Assembly: GCF_014805685.1 (NCBI RefSeq)
Contig: NC_060887.1
Coordinates: forward strand, 38,155,168 to 38,219,167
DNA length: 64,000 bases
Reading direction: 5' to 3'
Origin: Silurus meridionalis
Taxonomy: Eukaryota; Chordata; Actinopteri; Siluriformes; Siluridae
Shown here: one piece after another, positions 21,334 through 32,959 of the stretch
Layout: each line of letters opens with the position of its first letter
How positions within the stretch are numbered: position 1 is the first letter of the stretch
Made by a program: the position numbers and the translations under genes
The notes under the pieces: model-generated
Told to the model about the DNA's origin: nothing
Database searches by the model: none
What the model saw: the letters and a program-made list of their open reading frames with translations, nothing else

Positions 21334-22259
21334 GGCCAAAAACCACCGCTAGGCCAGTGTGACCATCTTCCATTATTCACACCAGAGAAGGGAAAAAGTG
21401 GGGAAGCATTAATATTTTAGCAGACTGCAGGAACCTTGAACGGGACCTGCATGCCCGTGGAATCTAAAAAAAAAAAAAAAGATTTCAGTCTGGAGTGAAG
21501 CGGCTGTTCCGTGTGCTCTTCCACTCGTACTCACATCTGTGATTTATTTAAACTCCTCAGCAATTTGGGGACAGAAAACACACCAGGAGAAACGCCGCCA
21601 CTCCACGCTGCTGGATTATCTTTGAGATTGTCCTGGAGGACCTGAACAATATAGAGATCCAAGGACACAAGCACACGGTCCATGGAATTGAGAAGGTAGG
21701 TGATATGTACTTTGTGTAGAAACCTAATCTGAAAAATGTTTATTGGACCATGATGTGTGTGCTTGAGAAGACCTGTGTGTTAGCCACAATGAAATCCAAA
21801 ACCAAACAGGACCCTCAATCCAATATATATTATCAAATATCAAGAATTTGTTTTTCCCATTGAAGCTTACTGTGGCATACGTTCAGAAGGTCAGCCATGG
21901 GTTCCTGCTCCTCCTGGAGGATATCCAGATGTTCAAAGTGTGTGCAAATTTGAAAGCATCAGACGTGTCTCTGTGGCAGATCCAAGACCTGCTGGAACGT
22001 TTGACTCAAAAGAGAACCCAGGCTTGTCTGGGTAACATCTGGATATTCATTCGTTATAGTTTACTCATTGTTGAAGTTATCAGTTGCTAAGAATCGTTTG
22101 GAAATCCAAGGTAATTTTCATGATTTCCATCTCTGGAAAACGTTCACAAACCTTTAGGTTTTCTCCTCGTTCTCAGGTTGTAGACATGCCTGATGTTTTT
22201 GGGAGCTCCTCTAGATTCAGTGGTCCAGGAACACTGTAGAGAAACCTCATTTTTCTTGT
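21333..22259. other. About 0.9 kb without recognisable genes
   Basis: Non-tandem; contains A15 at about 21464-21480. Short frames lack motifs. Confidence 0.45.
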
Positions 22260-22350
22260 TCTCCCAACCTTATTCTTTTTTAAACCCAGCACCATTAAGC
22301 TGCCACTGCTGGGCCCTTGAGAAAGGCCCTCGACTGCTTTGTATAAATGT
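22260..22350 (+). mobile_element. tRNA-derived SINE fragment (central/tail part)
   Basis: 'cccagcaccattaagctgccactgctgggcccttgag' then 'aaaggccctcgactg' is the SINE core; the A-box head is missing. Confidence 0.7.
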
Positions 22351-22454
22351 AAATGCGTCTTGTTAAGAACATGCCAATTGCTATAAATGTAAAAATAATT
22401 GCACAAGCAGTTCATCAACAACAGCTACCACTTGCTCTCTCTGGAATATCTAAT

Positions 22455-22645
22455 GTCAGGGAAGTGGTTGCTCAGTGACAAAGATTTTGGACTTCTGATC
22501 AAAAGTTAATGAGTTCAGATCTCAGCACCACCAAGCTTCTAGTGGAGGGCCCTTGATCAAGGCCCTTAAGCCTCAGCTGTAGAACTGAGATAACTGTAAG
22601 TCGCTCTGGATAAGGGAGTCTGCCACTGCCATAAATGTAAACACT
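22455..22645 (+). mobile_element. tRNA-headed SINE, near complete
   Basis: The head resembles a tRNA with an A-box-like 'gtggttgctcagtg' and B-box-like 'gttcagatctc'. It is followed by 'agcaccaccaagcttctagt', 'ggcccttgatcaaggccctt', and the tail 'gtaagtcgctctggataagg' plus 'gtctgcc...ataaatgtaaa'. The tail domain is typical of V-SINE-like fish SINEs, which borrow a LINE 3' end. Confidence 0.8.
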
Positions 22646-22955
22646 GATTTAATGCTCTCAGCTTCATCTCAGTTCATTATTTAGCTCCACATGGTGCAGT
22701 AGGATGCTGTAACACTTCACGAAAGCAAGCAGCATTTTCAAGTTTTCATTCCTGTGAGTGTTTGTGCCTTATGATCTGGAAAGCAGTACAGGGCCATCAA
22801 GTCCCACACAAACAGGGTGAAAGGCAAAGCTTTCCCAAAGCTTCCTCCATCACCCCAGTAATTCCCCAGTCCTTTACAGCTGTTAAAGAAAACAGTATCC
22901 ACAGCGACTTTTTAATGCAATTTGTATATGCAAATATTTCATTTTGTATTTAACT
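22646..22955. other. No gene recognised
   Basis: Non-tandem sequence between two SINE pieces. Confidence 0.45.
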
Positions 22956-23045
22956 GAGCATTTGAGGGTTAAGTGTGTTGTCCATGTCTAATTTAAACTC
23001 ACAACCTTCTGATCCAAAGTCCAACACCTTAACCAAAATTGGACT
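22955..23045 (-). mobile_element. SINE head fragment, reverse
   Basis: 'aaactcacaaccttctgatcc' and 'agtccaacaccttaacc' are the complement of the tRNA-like SINE head. Confidence 0.65.
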
Positions 23046-23350
23046 GTGAATAAGTGGAAGAAAGTTCTGTGGAGCCCAAATGGGACATATTTGTCTAAAT
23101 CTGAAGAACTTGTGTAAATTGGAGACCAGCAGAGAAGACATTTTCCTTAGAAGATTACTGCCTCACCCCTACTGTCAACAATGGAGTTGGAAGCCTAATG
23201 GTTTGGGGTTGTCTTGGAGATTCCAGGAAGTGAAAGGAATCCTGAACCAACAATGGCAACCATTCCACGCTTTAACACCATGCAACACTTTAACTGCGGC
23301 ACATTGGAACCGACTTTACCATACAACAAGACGATGAGCCGAAGCGTAAT
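23045..23350 (+). pseudogene. Tc1/mariner transposase relic (core)
   Basis: Plus-strand frames give remnants of the DDE core: 'acccctactgtcaacaatggagttggaagcc' reads PTVNNGVGSLMVWGCLGDS, then TLNQQWQPFHALTP, and QQDDEPKRNN at about 23322-23350, the second catalytic Asp motif (normally QQDNDPKH). Frameshifts and stops separate the pieces, and the sequence is cut off just after this motif where the LINE tail region starts. Confidence 0.7.
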
Positions 23351-23414
23351 AACTCTGTAAGAGTTATTTATCGTCTGGAGTGTATCTATCATGGAATGAT
23401 AGATGGTGCCACTG

Positions 23415-23870
23415 CTCACAACCTTGAGGTAACTGTGGATAATCAACTGTTCCTCTCCTCACATGTTGTTCTTTTCAACATCAGAAGGAATCTAACTTTT
23501 CTCTCCACACAGGCTGCCCAGATGCTTGTTCAATCTCTTGTCATTTCTTGACAGGACTACCGCAGCTCTCTGCTGGCAGGTCTTCCACTGAACGCTATTC
23601 ATGCACTGCTGATGATCCAAAATGCAGCTGCATGACTTGTGTTCAATCTGCCTAAGTTCTCCCACACCACCCCACTGCTGCTCCCTTCACTGGCTTCCAG
23701 TAGCTGCATGTATCATATTCATAACACTGATGATGCCTACAAGGCCAAAAATAGACCAGCACCATCTTACCTCAGTGACCTCATCACACCTCACACTGCA
23801 CCACGCTGTCTGAGATCTTCCAGCACTGCTCCACTGGTACCACCTCCAACTAGTGAAGAACGTCTTTAGT
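23415..23870 (+). pseudogene. Non-LTR retrotransposon reverse transcriptase C-terminal relic
   Basis: The plus strand reads LEVTVDNQLFLSSH, AAQMLVQSLVIS, SSLLAGLPLNAIHALLMIQN, LVFNLPKFSHTTPLL and YKAKNRPAPSYLSDLI across frame changes, ending at a stop at 23867-23869. This is the thumb and downstream region after the RT catalytic motifs in L2/CR1/jockey-like LINEs; the clade is uncertain. The catalytic YADD part is not present. Several stops make it inactive. Confidence 0.75.
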
Positions 23871-24726
23871 GAGTTTTCCAAGAGACACGGCAAAGTATTT
23901 CAGCTGAATGTTTGGAGAAACAAAATATCTGAGGATGCTGAGAGTACGTGAAGCTGTTCTGCATGCTAAGGGAGGAGAATGAAGTTCAACATCTGGACAT
24001 TTATAGATGTTTCATCTATAGAACATTACATGACCAAATTTTGTTGCATAGAAACAAAAGGAACATGCTTTATCGCTAATAGTATATCGCTAGGTACTGT
24101 ATGGCTAATCATTTTATACAATGTTCAATAGATCCAGTTTTAATCATCAAGGCATCACTTTTTCATTTCAAATCCTTTCAGTTTTATGCCCTTGTTGCTG
24201 TGTGAGAAAGCACTATGATCGGTTATAATCAGACACGTCTAACATCGAGAGCCTTGGCTTTATAGACCGTTAGCGCAGCGGTAAATGATCGTGAGGAACA
24301 TGACACCAAATATGTGATATGTCTCTATAACAGCGTTTCCTCATTACCTCCTCTTCCTGTAGGCCTCCTCAGTGAAGTCGATACGTGTCAGAACTGCGAA
24401 CCCACCCTGGCCTTTCTCAGACGCGTATTCATTAGCATGGCCATAAACGATCCGATTTCTAATCTCATTCCGCGTGAGTGTTTAAGAGAGAGGGCTTTTT
24501 TTTTTTCTTTATGAAAGAAGAGGACATTAGCTGGAATCTCGTATGGAATCGTCTCCCCTGTATTTGCCCTCAGTCATTCTTTAATTTAATTTCAAACCTG
24601 GAGGGTGAATCAATGTGTGCAATCAGACAAACCTTGCACGCCAATTACATCGTGTGCTAATGCACCGGAATGGATTTTTCAACCGGGAGACAACCACAGA
24701 ACTGTTTAATATAGCAGCCTTCGCTT
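23871..24726. other. No gene recognised
   Basis: Non-tandem; 24340-24690 is unique-looking with moderate G+C and could be conserved non-coding DNA. Confidence 0.4.
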
Positions 24727-25560
24727 TCTGGAGACCCGGCATGCTAACTCTGCTTTAAACAAGTTCAGCAAGAGCTTTCTGGAGACCCGGCATGCTAACT
24801 CTGCTTTAAACAAGTTCAGCAAGAGCTTTCTGGAGACCCGGCATGCTAATAAATCTTTAAACAAGATCAGCAAGAGCTTTCTAAAGACCCGGCATGCTAA
24901 CTCTGCTTTAAACAAGTTCAGCAAGAGCTTTCTGGAGACCCGGCATGCTAATAATTCTTTAAACAAGATCAGCAAGAGCTTTCTAAAGACCCGGCATGCT
25001 AACTCTGCTTTAAACAAGTTCAGCAAGAGCTTTCTGGAGACCCGGCATGCTAACTCTGCTTTAAACAAGTTCAGCAAGAGCTTTCTGGAGACCCGGCATG
25101 CTAACTCTGCTTTAAACAAGTTCAGCAAGAGCTTTCTGGAGACCCGGCATGCTAATAAATCTTTAAACAAGATCAGCAAGAGCTTTCTAAAGACCCGGCA
25201 TGCTAACTCTGCTTTAAACAAGTTCAGCAAGAGCTTTCTGGAGACCCGGCATGCTAATAATTCTTTAAACAAGATCAGCAAGAGCTTTCTAAAGACCCGG
25301 CATGCTAACTCTGCTTTAAACAAGTTCAGCAAGAGCTTTCTGGAGACCCGGCATGCTAACTCTGCTTTAAACAAGTTCAGCAAGAGCTTTCTGGAGACCC
25401 GGCATGCTAACTCTTCTTTAAACAAGTTCAGCAAGAGCTTCTGGAGACCCGGCATGCTAACTCTGCTTTAAAAAAGTTCAGCAAGAGCTTTCTGGAGACC
25501 CGGCATGCTAACTTTTCTTTAAACAAGACCAACAAGAGCTTTCTGGAGACCTGGCAGACC
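24727..25560. repeat. 51-bp minisatellite with 306-bp higher-order repeat
   Basis: Sixteen units of 51 bp starting 'gagacccggcatgctaa' at 24731, 24782, 24833 and onward. Unit types A ('ctctgctttaaacaag'), B1 ('taaatctttaaacaag') and B2 ('taattctttaaacaag') occur in the order A-B1-A-B2-A-A at 24782 and again at 25088, a 306-bp higher-order repeat. One unit near 25440 has lost a base. Because 51 is divisible by three, a minus-strand frame of 249 codons (24706-25455) encodes 17-residue repeats containing LACRVSRKLLLNLFK; probably not a gene. Confidence 0.95.
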
Positions 25561-26442
25561 GTGAATTTGGTATCTGGACCTTCAGTGGGAACTACCCGAA
25601 TTAATCCACCTCTTAATACCACCACTATCAAGTCGCAATTCTAGAAACCATCAATACTGTACAAAAATGCAATATAACAACACGTGGCATTACAGAGAGA
25701 GAGACATTTCACATATGGAGGGTAAAAACCATTTTACTAAAGCAAGAAACCCAGTGAAGACTCCAAACCTCTACACTACAACCACAACCACAACTGTGCA
25801 CCTACAACATCTGGAGCAGTTCAGAATCAATATTTGTGTAATAACATAACGAAAACATAAAAATGTAAATAAAACTCAACCTACTCACCAGAGATACAGA
25901 CTCATAATGTGCAGCGCCCCTCAGAGGCTGTAATCCAGTGGTACCGCTCGTATTCACTGGTCTGGAAGTGAAGAACAAACCCTTCCCTGGGCTGAGACAA
26001 GCTAGCTAGCTTCAGGGTTGGCCGACCTCCTCACCATGTCTAGCTTTTCTTCAAAATGTTTTTTTAAGTATGTCCAAGACCAAACCAATTTCCCTTCCTC
26101 CGGAGGCATTAAAAGTATATCTCAGATGTATTAATGTGTGCAGCGCTACACACGTGTTTTACCAGTCGAACTTGGCTGTACCAGTTTCCCTCTGACCAAC
26201 CAATCAGAGGACGGATAAATCATGCGAACAATGGGAGCGGAGGGCGGGAACATACAATGTACCTATATATATTCATAAACAAATGTATATATACATGCAA
26301 TATTGAATAATGTTATTATTAGGAATATTAACATATTTCCACACCTCCAGTTAGAAATACCATGTTACCAGTTATCATTATCATTGGTCACAATTTTTTG
26401 AACCAACACGTAATTTTTCGTTATTTTTTACTAATTTTGTTT

Positions 26443-26448
<6 letters not shown>
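25561..26448. other. No gene recognised
   Basis: Non-tandem; (ACA)n-like patch near 25770-25800. Confidence 0.45.
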
Positions 26449-26522
<74 letters not shown>

Positions 26523-26526
26523 ACAC
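26449..26526. repeat. (TA)n microsatellite with short CA
   Basis: About 32 TA units then a short imperfect CA run. Confidence 0.97.
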
Positions 26527-26879
26527 ACAGTATATTATCTTTTTTTTTGTACAATTTTAACATATATTTATGACAACATTTGGACTTTTTTATTTTGTCA
26601 CATGGATTATCAATTTACAAAAATCATATAATATATTAGGAATATTAGGAATTTTTTTTTTTTACCATTTGTCTTCAGTTTCTGCATCAATAATATTTAC
26701 TGCACACGAGTCTGTGGATGAGCTGTTGCTAGAGAAATGAAAGGAAGATGGTAATATGATCACGTTTACAGCAATCGATTACAGATAATAATCAATCGCA
26801 TCCAGATGAATTATTTCTGAGGTAATTTTCGCACCTACAGAGTCTGAATATATTTCTTTTACACTGGAAATATGTATGT

Positions 26880-27250
26880 GGTTCTTTCCAAAACTGTTGG
26901 AGGCTCACAGCTGCACAGGACGTCTTTGGATGCTGTAGCATGGCTTTTCCTTTCACTTTAACTAAGAGATCAAAACCTGTTCCAGCATGACACAAAGTTC
27001 ACAAAGCCAGCTCCATGAAGATCTGCTTTACATGGGTTGGAGTAGAAGATCTCCCGCTATAGAACTCTGACTCTGTTGGCCTGAATGTGAACCCTGACTG
27101 CACCCCAGGCTTCGACGCCTCCTCAACTGCATCATCAGTTTACTAATACTCTTGTATCTGAATAAGCACAAACTTCCACAAAATCTAGTGGAACATCTTT
27201 CAAGTGTGGAGACTGTTGAATGGGATGTTCAAAACATAGCACTTAGCAAT
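26880..27250 (+). pseudogene. Tc1-A transposase C-terminal relic
   Basis: Contains the family blocks in forward order: 'gacgtctttggatgctgtagc', 'gttccagcatgacac', 'gaagatctgctttacatgg', 'ctgactgcaccccaggc', 'acaaaatctagtggaacatc' and 'gaatgggatgttcaaaa'. Nearly full span of the internal region, ends eroded. Confidence 0.7.
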
Positions 27251-27459
27251 CTTATGGCCTTATGGATATGACCACAACATTTTGTCATATATATATTCAT
27301 ACAGTGATGCTAACATGCGTCACTGAGCATGCAATGCTAACAGAAACGTAATGCTAATTTATCTTCATTAGCTTTAGCGTTATCTGCCTGAAATTCTTTA
27401 ATGACAGGAATCAGCTTCAAGCTAAAGTAAGCACCTGGTAGTGATAGCAACGCTAAAAC

Positions 27460-27462
<3 letters not shown>

Positions 27463-27498
<36 letters not shown>
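27463..27498. repeat. (CA)n microsatellite
   Basis: About 17 CA units. Confidence 0.97.
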
Positions 27499-27501
<3 letters not shown>

Positions 27502-27754
27502 CTGCTTTTTAATGAACCCGAATACCCTGGCTGATGGGGTCCTATATGAAATGTTCTGTTCCGTGTGATATGCTGATTAGAATAACGTCCCATTTGTTCG
27601 AATTCACTCGTCACCAAGGACACATTCATCTGAGAGGCTCAGCGAGAAAAACTCACATTCACCTAACGTCATTATCCACATCTCTTCAACAGCTACACCA
27701 GCACCATGGAGATACGGACATTGAGACATTAAGTGTGTTCACCAAAATTCGATC

Positions 27755-28385
27755 TTGAAACTAATGTTCAGGAAAATCTAATCCTAAAGTAAACTAATGG
27801 TCACGAAAATTCGATCTTTAAAATAAACTAATGTTCAAGAAAATCTCATCTTCAAACTAATGTTTAAAGGAAATCCAATTATAGACTGTTAATGAAAATC
27901 TGCTCTTTAAACTTATGTTTAATAAAATTTGATGTCTAAACTAAACTAATGTTCATGCAAATCTGATTTTCAGTCTGATATTTATGAAAATCCAATCACT
28001 AAAATGATATAATAGTCAGGAAAATCTGATCTCTAACTATATGTTCAGAAAAATCTAATCTCTAAACTGATATTCAGGAAAATCTTATCTCTAACCTGGT
28101 GTTCATAAAAATCCAATCTCTAAAGGAATTTAATGATCAGGAAAATCCAATCCCTAAACATATGCTCAGGAAAATCTGATCTTTGAACTAAACTAATATT
28201 CACAAAAATCCAATCTCTAAACTGATGTTTATAAAAATCCAATCTCCACAATAAACTAATGTTCAGATAATCTGATCTGAAATATGAAAACTTTCTGGAA
28301 ATTTGAATCTTTAAATAATATTCAGGAATATCCAATCTAGAAATTAACCTTTAGGAAAATCCGATCTCTAAACTTAACCAATGTA
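27755..28385. repeat. ~29-bp degenerate minisatellite
   Basis: Unit about 'aaaatctaatctctaaacta' plus 'atgttcagg', about 20 copies with variable length. The same motif builds the larger array at 43995-45770. Confidence 0.9.
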
Positions 28386-28387
28386 TG

Positions 28388-28432
28388 TCACTCTCTCTCT
28401 CTCTCTCTCTCTAATATAGTGTATATATGCTG

Positions 28433-28496
<64 letters not shown>
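28388..28496. repeat. (CT)n and (TA)n microsatellites
   Basis: (CT)12 at 28388-28412 and (TA)31 at 28435-28496. Confidence 0.97.
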
Positions 28497-28499
<3 letters not shown>

Positions 28500-28905
28500 A
28501 AACATCTCACTCCACAGTTAGTCTCCATTGATTGTTATAATAATCTCCATTCTTCCGAGATGTTTTACTGGATTTTGTAGAGATTTGTGCTCATTCAGCC
28601 TGTCAGGTATGTTCTGATATAGGTAAGGTGAGGAGGCCTGGGCTGCAGTGTTCACATTTATCTCAGTAGGGATGGAGATCTTTCACTCCAACTTATGGAA
28701 AACAGATCTTCATGCAGCTGGCTTTGTGCACTTTGTGTCATCATGGAACAGGTTTTGGGGTTCAATTTCAAGTGAATGGAAAGTGTCATGCTCCAGCATC
28801 CAAAGATGTCTGATATAATCGTGGAAACTGTGAGAACATTTTTGCTGAAGAAGCACATACAGCTGGAAAAGTCAGGCGTCCCAATACGTTTGGCTCTATA
28901 GTTTA
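28500..28905 (-). pseudogene. Tc1-A transposase C-terminal relic
   Basis: Antisense order of family blocks with 'tgttttactggattttgtag', 'ggtgaggaggcctgggctgc', 'gagatctttcactccaac' and right end 'gtcaggcgtcccaatacg'. It abuts a (TA)n run, a likely target. Confidence 0.7.
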
Positions 28906-28967
28906 TGTTATAGAAGCTATGAACATGTATGGTATGTGTTTATATTCTATAATATGATATATTATTA

Positions 28968-29341
28968 TTGTCAGGTGCAAAGAACGTACTGGAAACCAAA
29001 GTGAATTCAACAACGGCCTTTTAATGAGAAACAAAAGGGCAAGGCAGAAAGCACGAAAAATAGCACCAAACTAGGGGAAACTTAACCAGGAGAAAACTGT
29101 GGCAGAGTGAGAACAAATATCACACAGAATCTTGCACGCTAAGCGAACCCAAACGGAGTAGCTTGGGTAGTCCGGAATGTTCATTAGCCTAAGCTGTAGA
29201 ACGGACAATGAGCTTGTGGATAAACGGGGTTATTATAGTGTGGTGACTGATTTGGACCAGGTGTGGATGATTAGTAAGTAGGTGAGCTGCTTGGAGTGAT
29301 TGGAGGGTTTGGCGAGGGTGTGGCTGGTGGATCCCTGACAA
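28968..29341. mobile_element. Candidate 374-bp MITE with TTGTCAGG ends
   Basis: An 8-bp perfect inverted repeat, TTGTCAGG at 28968 and CCTGACAA ending at 29341, is flanked on both sides by TTA (28965-28967, 29342-29344). A 3-bp TWA target duplication is typical of PIF/Harbinger elements, but the flank is A+T-rich so chance is possible. The inside has no frame and resembles sequences I associate with dispersed fish repeats. Confidence 0.4.
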
Positions 29342-29349
29342 TTATACAC

Positions 29350-29480
29350 TATACAAGACAAAAGTTTGTGCACCCCTGCTTCAGTTCATCATTTCCATAA
29401 GGTTGAGAAGATCAGGGTTCCTATAGAGTTCTTCCACTTCAAGTCTAAACTCCAACAACTTTGTGCACAGAAGCGTGATC
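29350..29480 (-). mobile_element. Tc1-A fragment
   Basis: 'acaaaagtttgtgcacccc' end, then 'gttcctatagagttcttccac' and 'caactttgtgcacagaag', the antisense order of the family with internal deletion. Confidence 0.5.
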
Positions 29481-29784
29481 ATACTGGGCCACTGTCTGGT
29501 CCTCTCAATTCTCTTTGCATACACAGACATTCCATACAATGTATTTTCCCTGCAGGAGGTTCAGAGAGGTTAAAAATATTGAAGAAGAAAAAAAGAAAGC
29601 GCAGTAGACGGAGGTTTGACCTAATCATGCCCGGCAACAGCTCTCTCGAATTAATCGTTTTCTCCTCCAATGCCTTGATCTTGGCCCGAGGCGTCCCCGG
29701 AGAATACAAAGTGGAAGAAAAAACGTATTTCAATGAGAAAATAAGAACATCTCACTCAATTATACAAGAGTTTAACTAGTGGGG
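29481..29784. other. No gene recognised
   Basis: A 137-codon frame crosses this area on plus but starts inside Tc1-A sequence and has no motif. Its Lys-rich run is an A-rich tract. Confidence 0.4.
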
Positions 29785-29870
29785 GTGGGCAAAAGTTTTG
29801 GGACATCTGACTTCTCCTGCCATATGTGCTTCTTTCCCAGACTGCACAAAGTTGGAGGCATACAAGGGAA
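29785..29870 (+). mobile_element. Tc1-A end fragment
   Basis: 'ggcaaaagttttgggacatc' then 'tgacttctcctgccatatgtg' and 'cacaaagttggaggca', the family end. Confidence 0.55.
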
Positions 29871-29999
29871 ATCTTTGGGTGTCTCCCAGTCTGAGAGAAG
29901 GAGATGTAGACTCTGAGTCTCAATTTCAATGATGGAAGTGTGGACTTGATCGACTGATGGAGGTGTGGCCTCCATCAGTCAGTGTGGAAGTAAATGTGA

Positions 30000-30615
30000 T
30001 TCGTATTAGTGGCTTTTTCACTACATTTTTAAGTCTTTTTACTTGACTACATTTTGTGAAATCAGTCATTTTTTTTTTAATCAATGAGGATAAAAACGTA
30101 ACTGGTGAAACACATCGAGTCACCAATCAGGGTCGAGCGCACGCTCTGTTATAAACTTGTTCTGATTGGCTCTTGGTGTATCTACTGATCAGCAACATAC
30201 AGTTCAGCATCAGTTTAACATCAAGCAGAACATTTAGAGAGGAATAAATGATGAAGAAACTCCAGACTCAAATTTGACACAACACACGTGGATTTATTTA
30301 CGTGATGTTTTGAGGAAGTTAAAAAAGAAGGTTTTGGGTTCATGATCATTGTAATAGAAATCAGTGTTCAAGTCATTCATATCATTCTATTAATAGATCA
30401 GTGTGCTGAGAGTCACATTCGAGTCTTTACACATAAACTGAGGTGATTTAGTAAAAAGTCATGTGACTAAAATGCTCATAAGAACATTATAGTTATAATA
30501 AATCATAGTACTTTGGATACTTAAGTACATTTGAAGGTAAATACTTGGAGTCACATTTAACCGAGTGGATCTACTTTAACTCAACTACATGGTATGTGTA
30601 TTTTGTCCACCACTG
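30000..30615. mobile_element. Candidate dispersed non-autonomous element
   Basis: Starts with 'ttttcactacatttttaag' and 'tttttacttgactacattttg' and ends with 'acttaagtacatttgaagg' and 'tattttgtccaccactgg'. These resemble a common fish DNA element whose ends read 'cagtggtggacaaagtac'. Only the right end is clear. Confidence 0.4.
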
Positions 30616-31734
30616 GATGTGTCCTATCTATTACAGAAACTCAATCAGTATCCAGGATCTTCAGGGCTGTGGTATAAATAAATATGATTATCTCTATATA
30701 AGAACATTGAAAACACTTGTAGAGCAAATCCAAAGCTATGTTTCTTAAACTTATGTACCAGGAACTACTATGCAAAGGTGAAGAAATTCTTTTTGACTCC
30801 TTAACCGGGGATGTTCTTCTTGTTGCAAAGCCTCCATGTTCCGTATCTCCTCGTTCAACAGCTCTTAGATAAAGAATCATGTGGAGGAAGCTTGACGATG
30901 TGGCTGGGGTGACAGAATTAACCTGAAGAGATATGGACGAGCCGGAAACGACGCCGGTGCGGCTCACAGCATGTCGCTAAATAACAGCCAGCCGCATCAG
31001 GCTAATAAGCTGTAATGTATCGGCCACGTTCAGCCGTGGCTCTCCGTCCCAGCAACCGGAGTGGCTTAATAAAGTCAAATTAGGCCAGATTGAGTCTTTT
31101 TAACCGCGTCCCTTAATGAACTGGATCTGATTTGTCACAGCCTGCAAAATTGGGCACACTGGGGTGCCGGGGAAGCACGCATGTGCAATGAACTAGCACT
31201 AGCACTAACATAAACATTACTACCTCTGAGAATCAGGCTAACCGAGGAAAGTTATAGTTGTTTTTATTCTTAGTCATCTTTATCGGTTTTATACAGCAAC
31301 ATACGTTTCTAGCATGCTAACTAACCTTATTGTTCATGTTCTTATACAATTGCTAGCCAGTATGCACATTAGCTGGTCTAGCTAGCAGACTAATTTAGCC
31401 TCTTCAAGTCAATTCAGTGTGTAACAGATTTAAAATCCAGTCACACTATCTACAGGATCATTATCGTGCTGCTAAATAGCTAATCAATAACCATTTCCCT
31501 TCAGGAACAATGACATTTTATTTGACCTGCATTCAAACTAGTTGGTTTGCTAACCCATAAATGAGCTACATTGCTAGCTAACCTGCACCAGTGTGATATG
31601 AAGGCAATTAAAACACATTTTAAGACCTTGGAGTTGAATTCACTCCGATTATTTCAGAATCTATACAGATGTCAGATTTGATAGCTTATAGCTAGTTAGA
31701 AAAGCTAATTTAAAAGCTAAACAGGAGGCACTTC
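30616..31734. other. No gene recognised; possible conserved non-coding DNA at 30950-31180
   Basis: 30950-31180 is non-repetitive and G+C-richer, with TAAT/ATTA cores. 31200-31730 contains loosely repeated 'gctagctaa' motifs. Confidence 0.4.
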
Positions 31735-31955
31735 TAATGCTAAAGGTCTACTTGAACATTTGGTTCTTCTTGAAGGATTTTTCCTCATGCCATCTCAGGG
31801 AGATTTTCCTCCCTCATTGTGTTGATGACAAATACAATTTTAAGAAACAGAATGATACGTTCTTTAATAATCACTTTTTCTCTGTAAAACTGCTTTGAGA
31901 CAATATGCTTTGTTAAAAAATGCGCTACAAATAAATAAATCGAATTGAACATGGT
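31735..31955 (-). repeat. Dispersed repeat family B, reverse
   Basis: Complement of 'ttcgatttatttatttgtag', 'gtctcaaagcagttttac' and 'gggaggaaaatctccc', which matches the family B copy at 41925-42060. Confidence 0.65.
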
Positions 31956-32099
31956 GACCTAAGTTTTTGGAATTGTTCACACATATGGTACATAGAAATA
32001 CTAATTCAGGGAACTCTCATTGCGAAGAAAAAAGATACCACATGAAATCACTGACTAGCTAGCTAACAAGGATGCATGCTAAACAGCTGGCTTCTCTTT

Positions 32100-32230
32100 T
32101 CCCCACTCTTCTGGGAACATGTTCCTCTAGATTTTTAAAACGGAGTGAAGAGTCGGATACAAAGGTGTTAATAAACTAAGGTGTGGCAAATGTATCTTTG
32201 GTTACAGGCATAATATGAAGTGCTGTCATG
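32100..32230 (-). mobile_element. Tc1-A fragment
   Basis: 'ccactcttctgggaacatgttcc' followed by degraded sequence to 'aaggtgttaataaactaagg'. Confidence 0.45.
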
Positions 32231-32744
32231 CAAGCTATGTCACGTGTAAGCTCGAAGGTAGAGCTGACGTGATTTTCCTCTCTCTTTTGCGGAATGTCAT
32301 AGCGATGAGAGGTATGTTTTATCAGCTCCTCGAAAAAGGCGTTTAAATATTGTTGGATGAAATTTCTGTTTGAAACATGATTGCTAATTTTTCTCTTGAT
32401 TTATGGTTAGTAATTCAAATGATGCATGTTGTAAAGAGTATGTCTCTTAGTAGTACGATTGCGGATAATGGCTGCCATTTCACGTGCGGCATTCTTTAGT
32501 AAAACAGAGGTTAAAAATTTCTAGTTATTAATTTATGATTGACTGAAGTTAAATCTGGTATTTTTAATGATCCATGAGAGGTTTAAATGCATTTTTTGTT
32601 AAATGAATATACATTGAAAAAGAATGTAATGATTGACAGGCACGGCTGAAAGCCAGACGCTGAAAGTAAATCACATGAGAACTGCACCACCGTGTGAAGT
32701 CTCTTTTTATTCTAAACGCACACAGTGCAGAGCAAATCCACTAC
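32231..32744. other. No gene recognised
   Basis: Non-tandem sequence. Confidence 0.5.
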
Positions 32745-32830
32745 ACAGGTACTGATGTAGGTGAGGTGAGGAGGCCGGGTCATGTCAAAGGTGTTCAGTA
32801 GGGTTAAATCAATAGGGTGGTATCGATGCT
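32745..32830 (-). mobile_element. Tc1-A fragment
   Basis: 'ggtactgatgtaggtgagg' and 'gaggaggccgggtcatg' then 'ggtgttcagtagggtt', the antisense of the PTSVP to catalytic Glu part. Confidence 0.5.
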
Positions 32831-32959
32831 GAATTGTTTGGATGCTACACAAATTCTGGATTCATTGATTGAATTTATATAAATAAATATAATATATGAG
32901 GTGGTGGGAAAAGGTTTCAAGACTAGTTTCGTAACACAACAGATGGAAGCACAAGGCAA

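Noticed and set aside
22455..22645. Functional tRNA gene
   Set aside because: Only a tRNA-like head with degenerate A and B boxes, fused to a SINE core and tail; no cloverleaf with an anticodon arm.
24706..25455. 249-codon repeat protein on minus
   Set aside because: Entirely within the 51-bp minisatellite; starts and ends with the array and is broken by a one-base loss at about 25440. Kept only as a finding to test.
29366..29779. 137-codon plus frame as a gene
   Set aside because: Begins inside a Tc1-A fragment and its Lys-rich middle is an A-rich tract; no recognisable domain.
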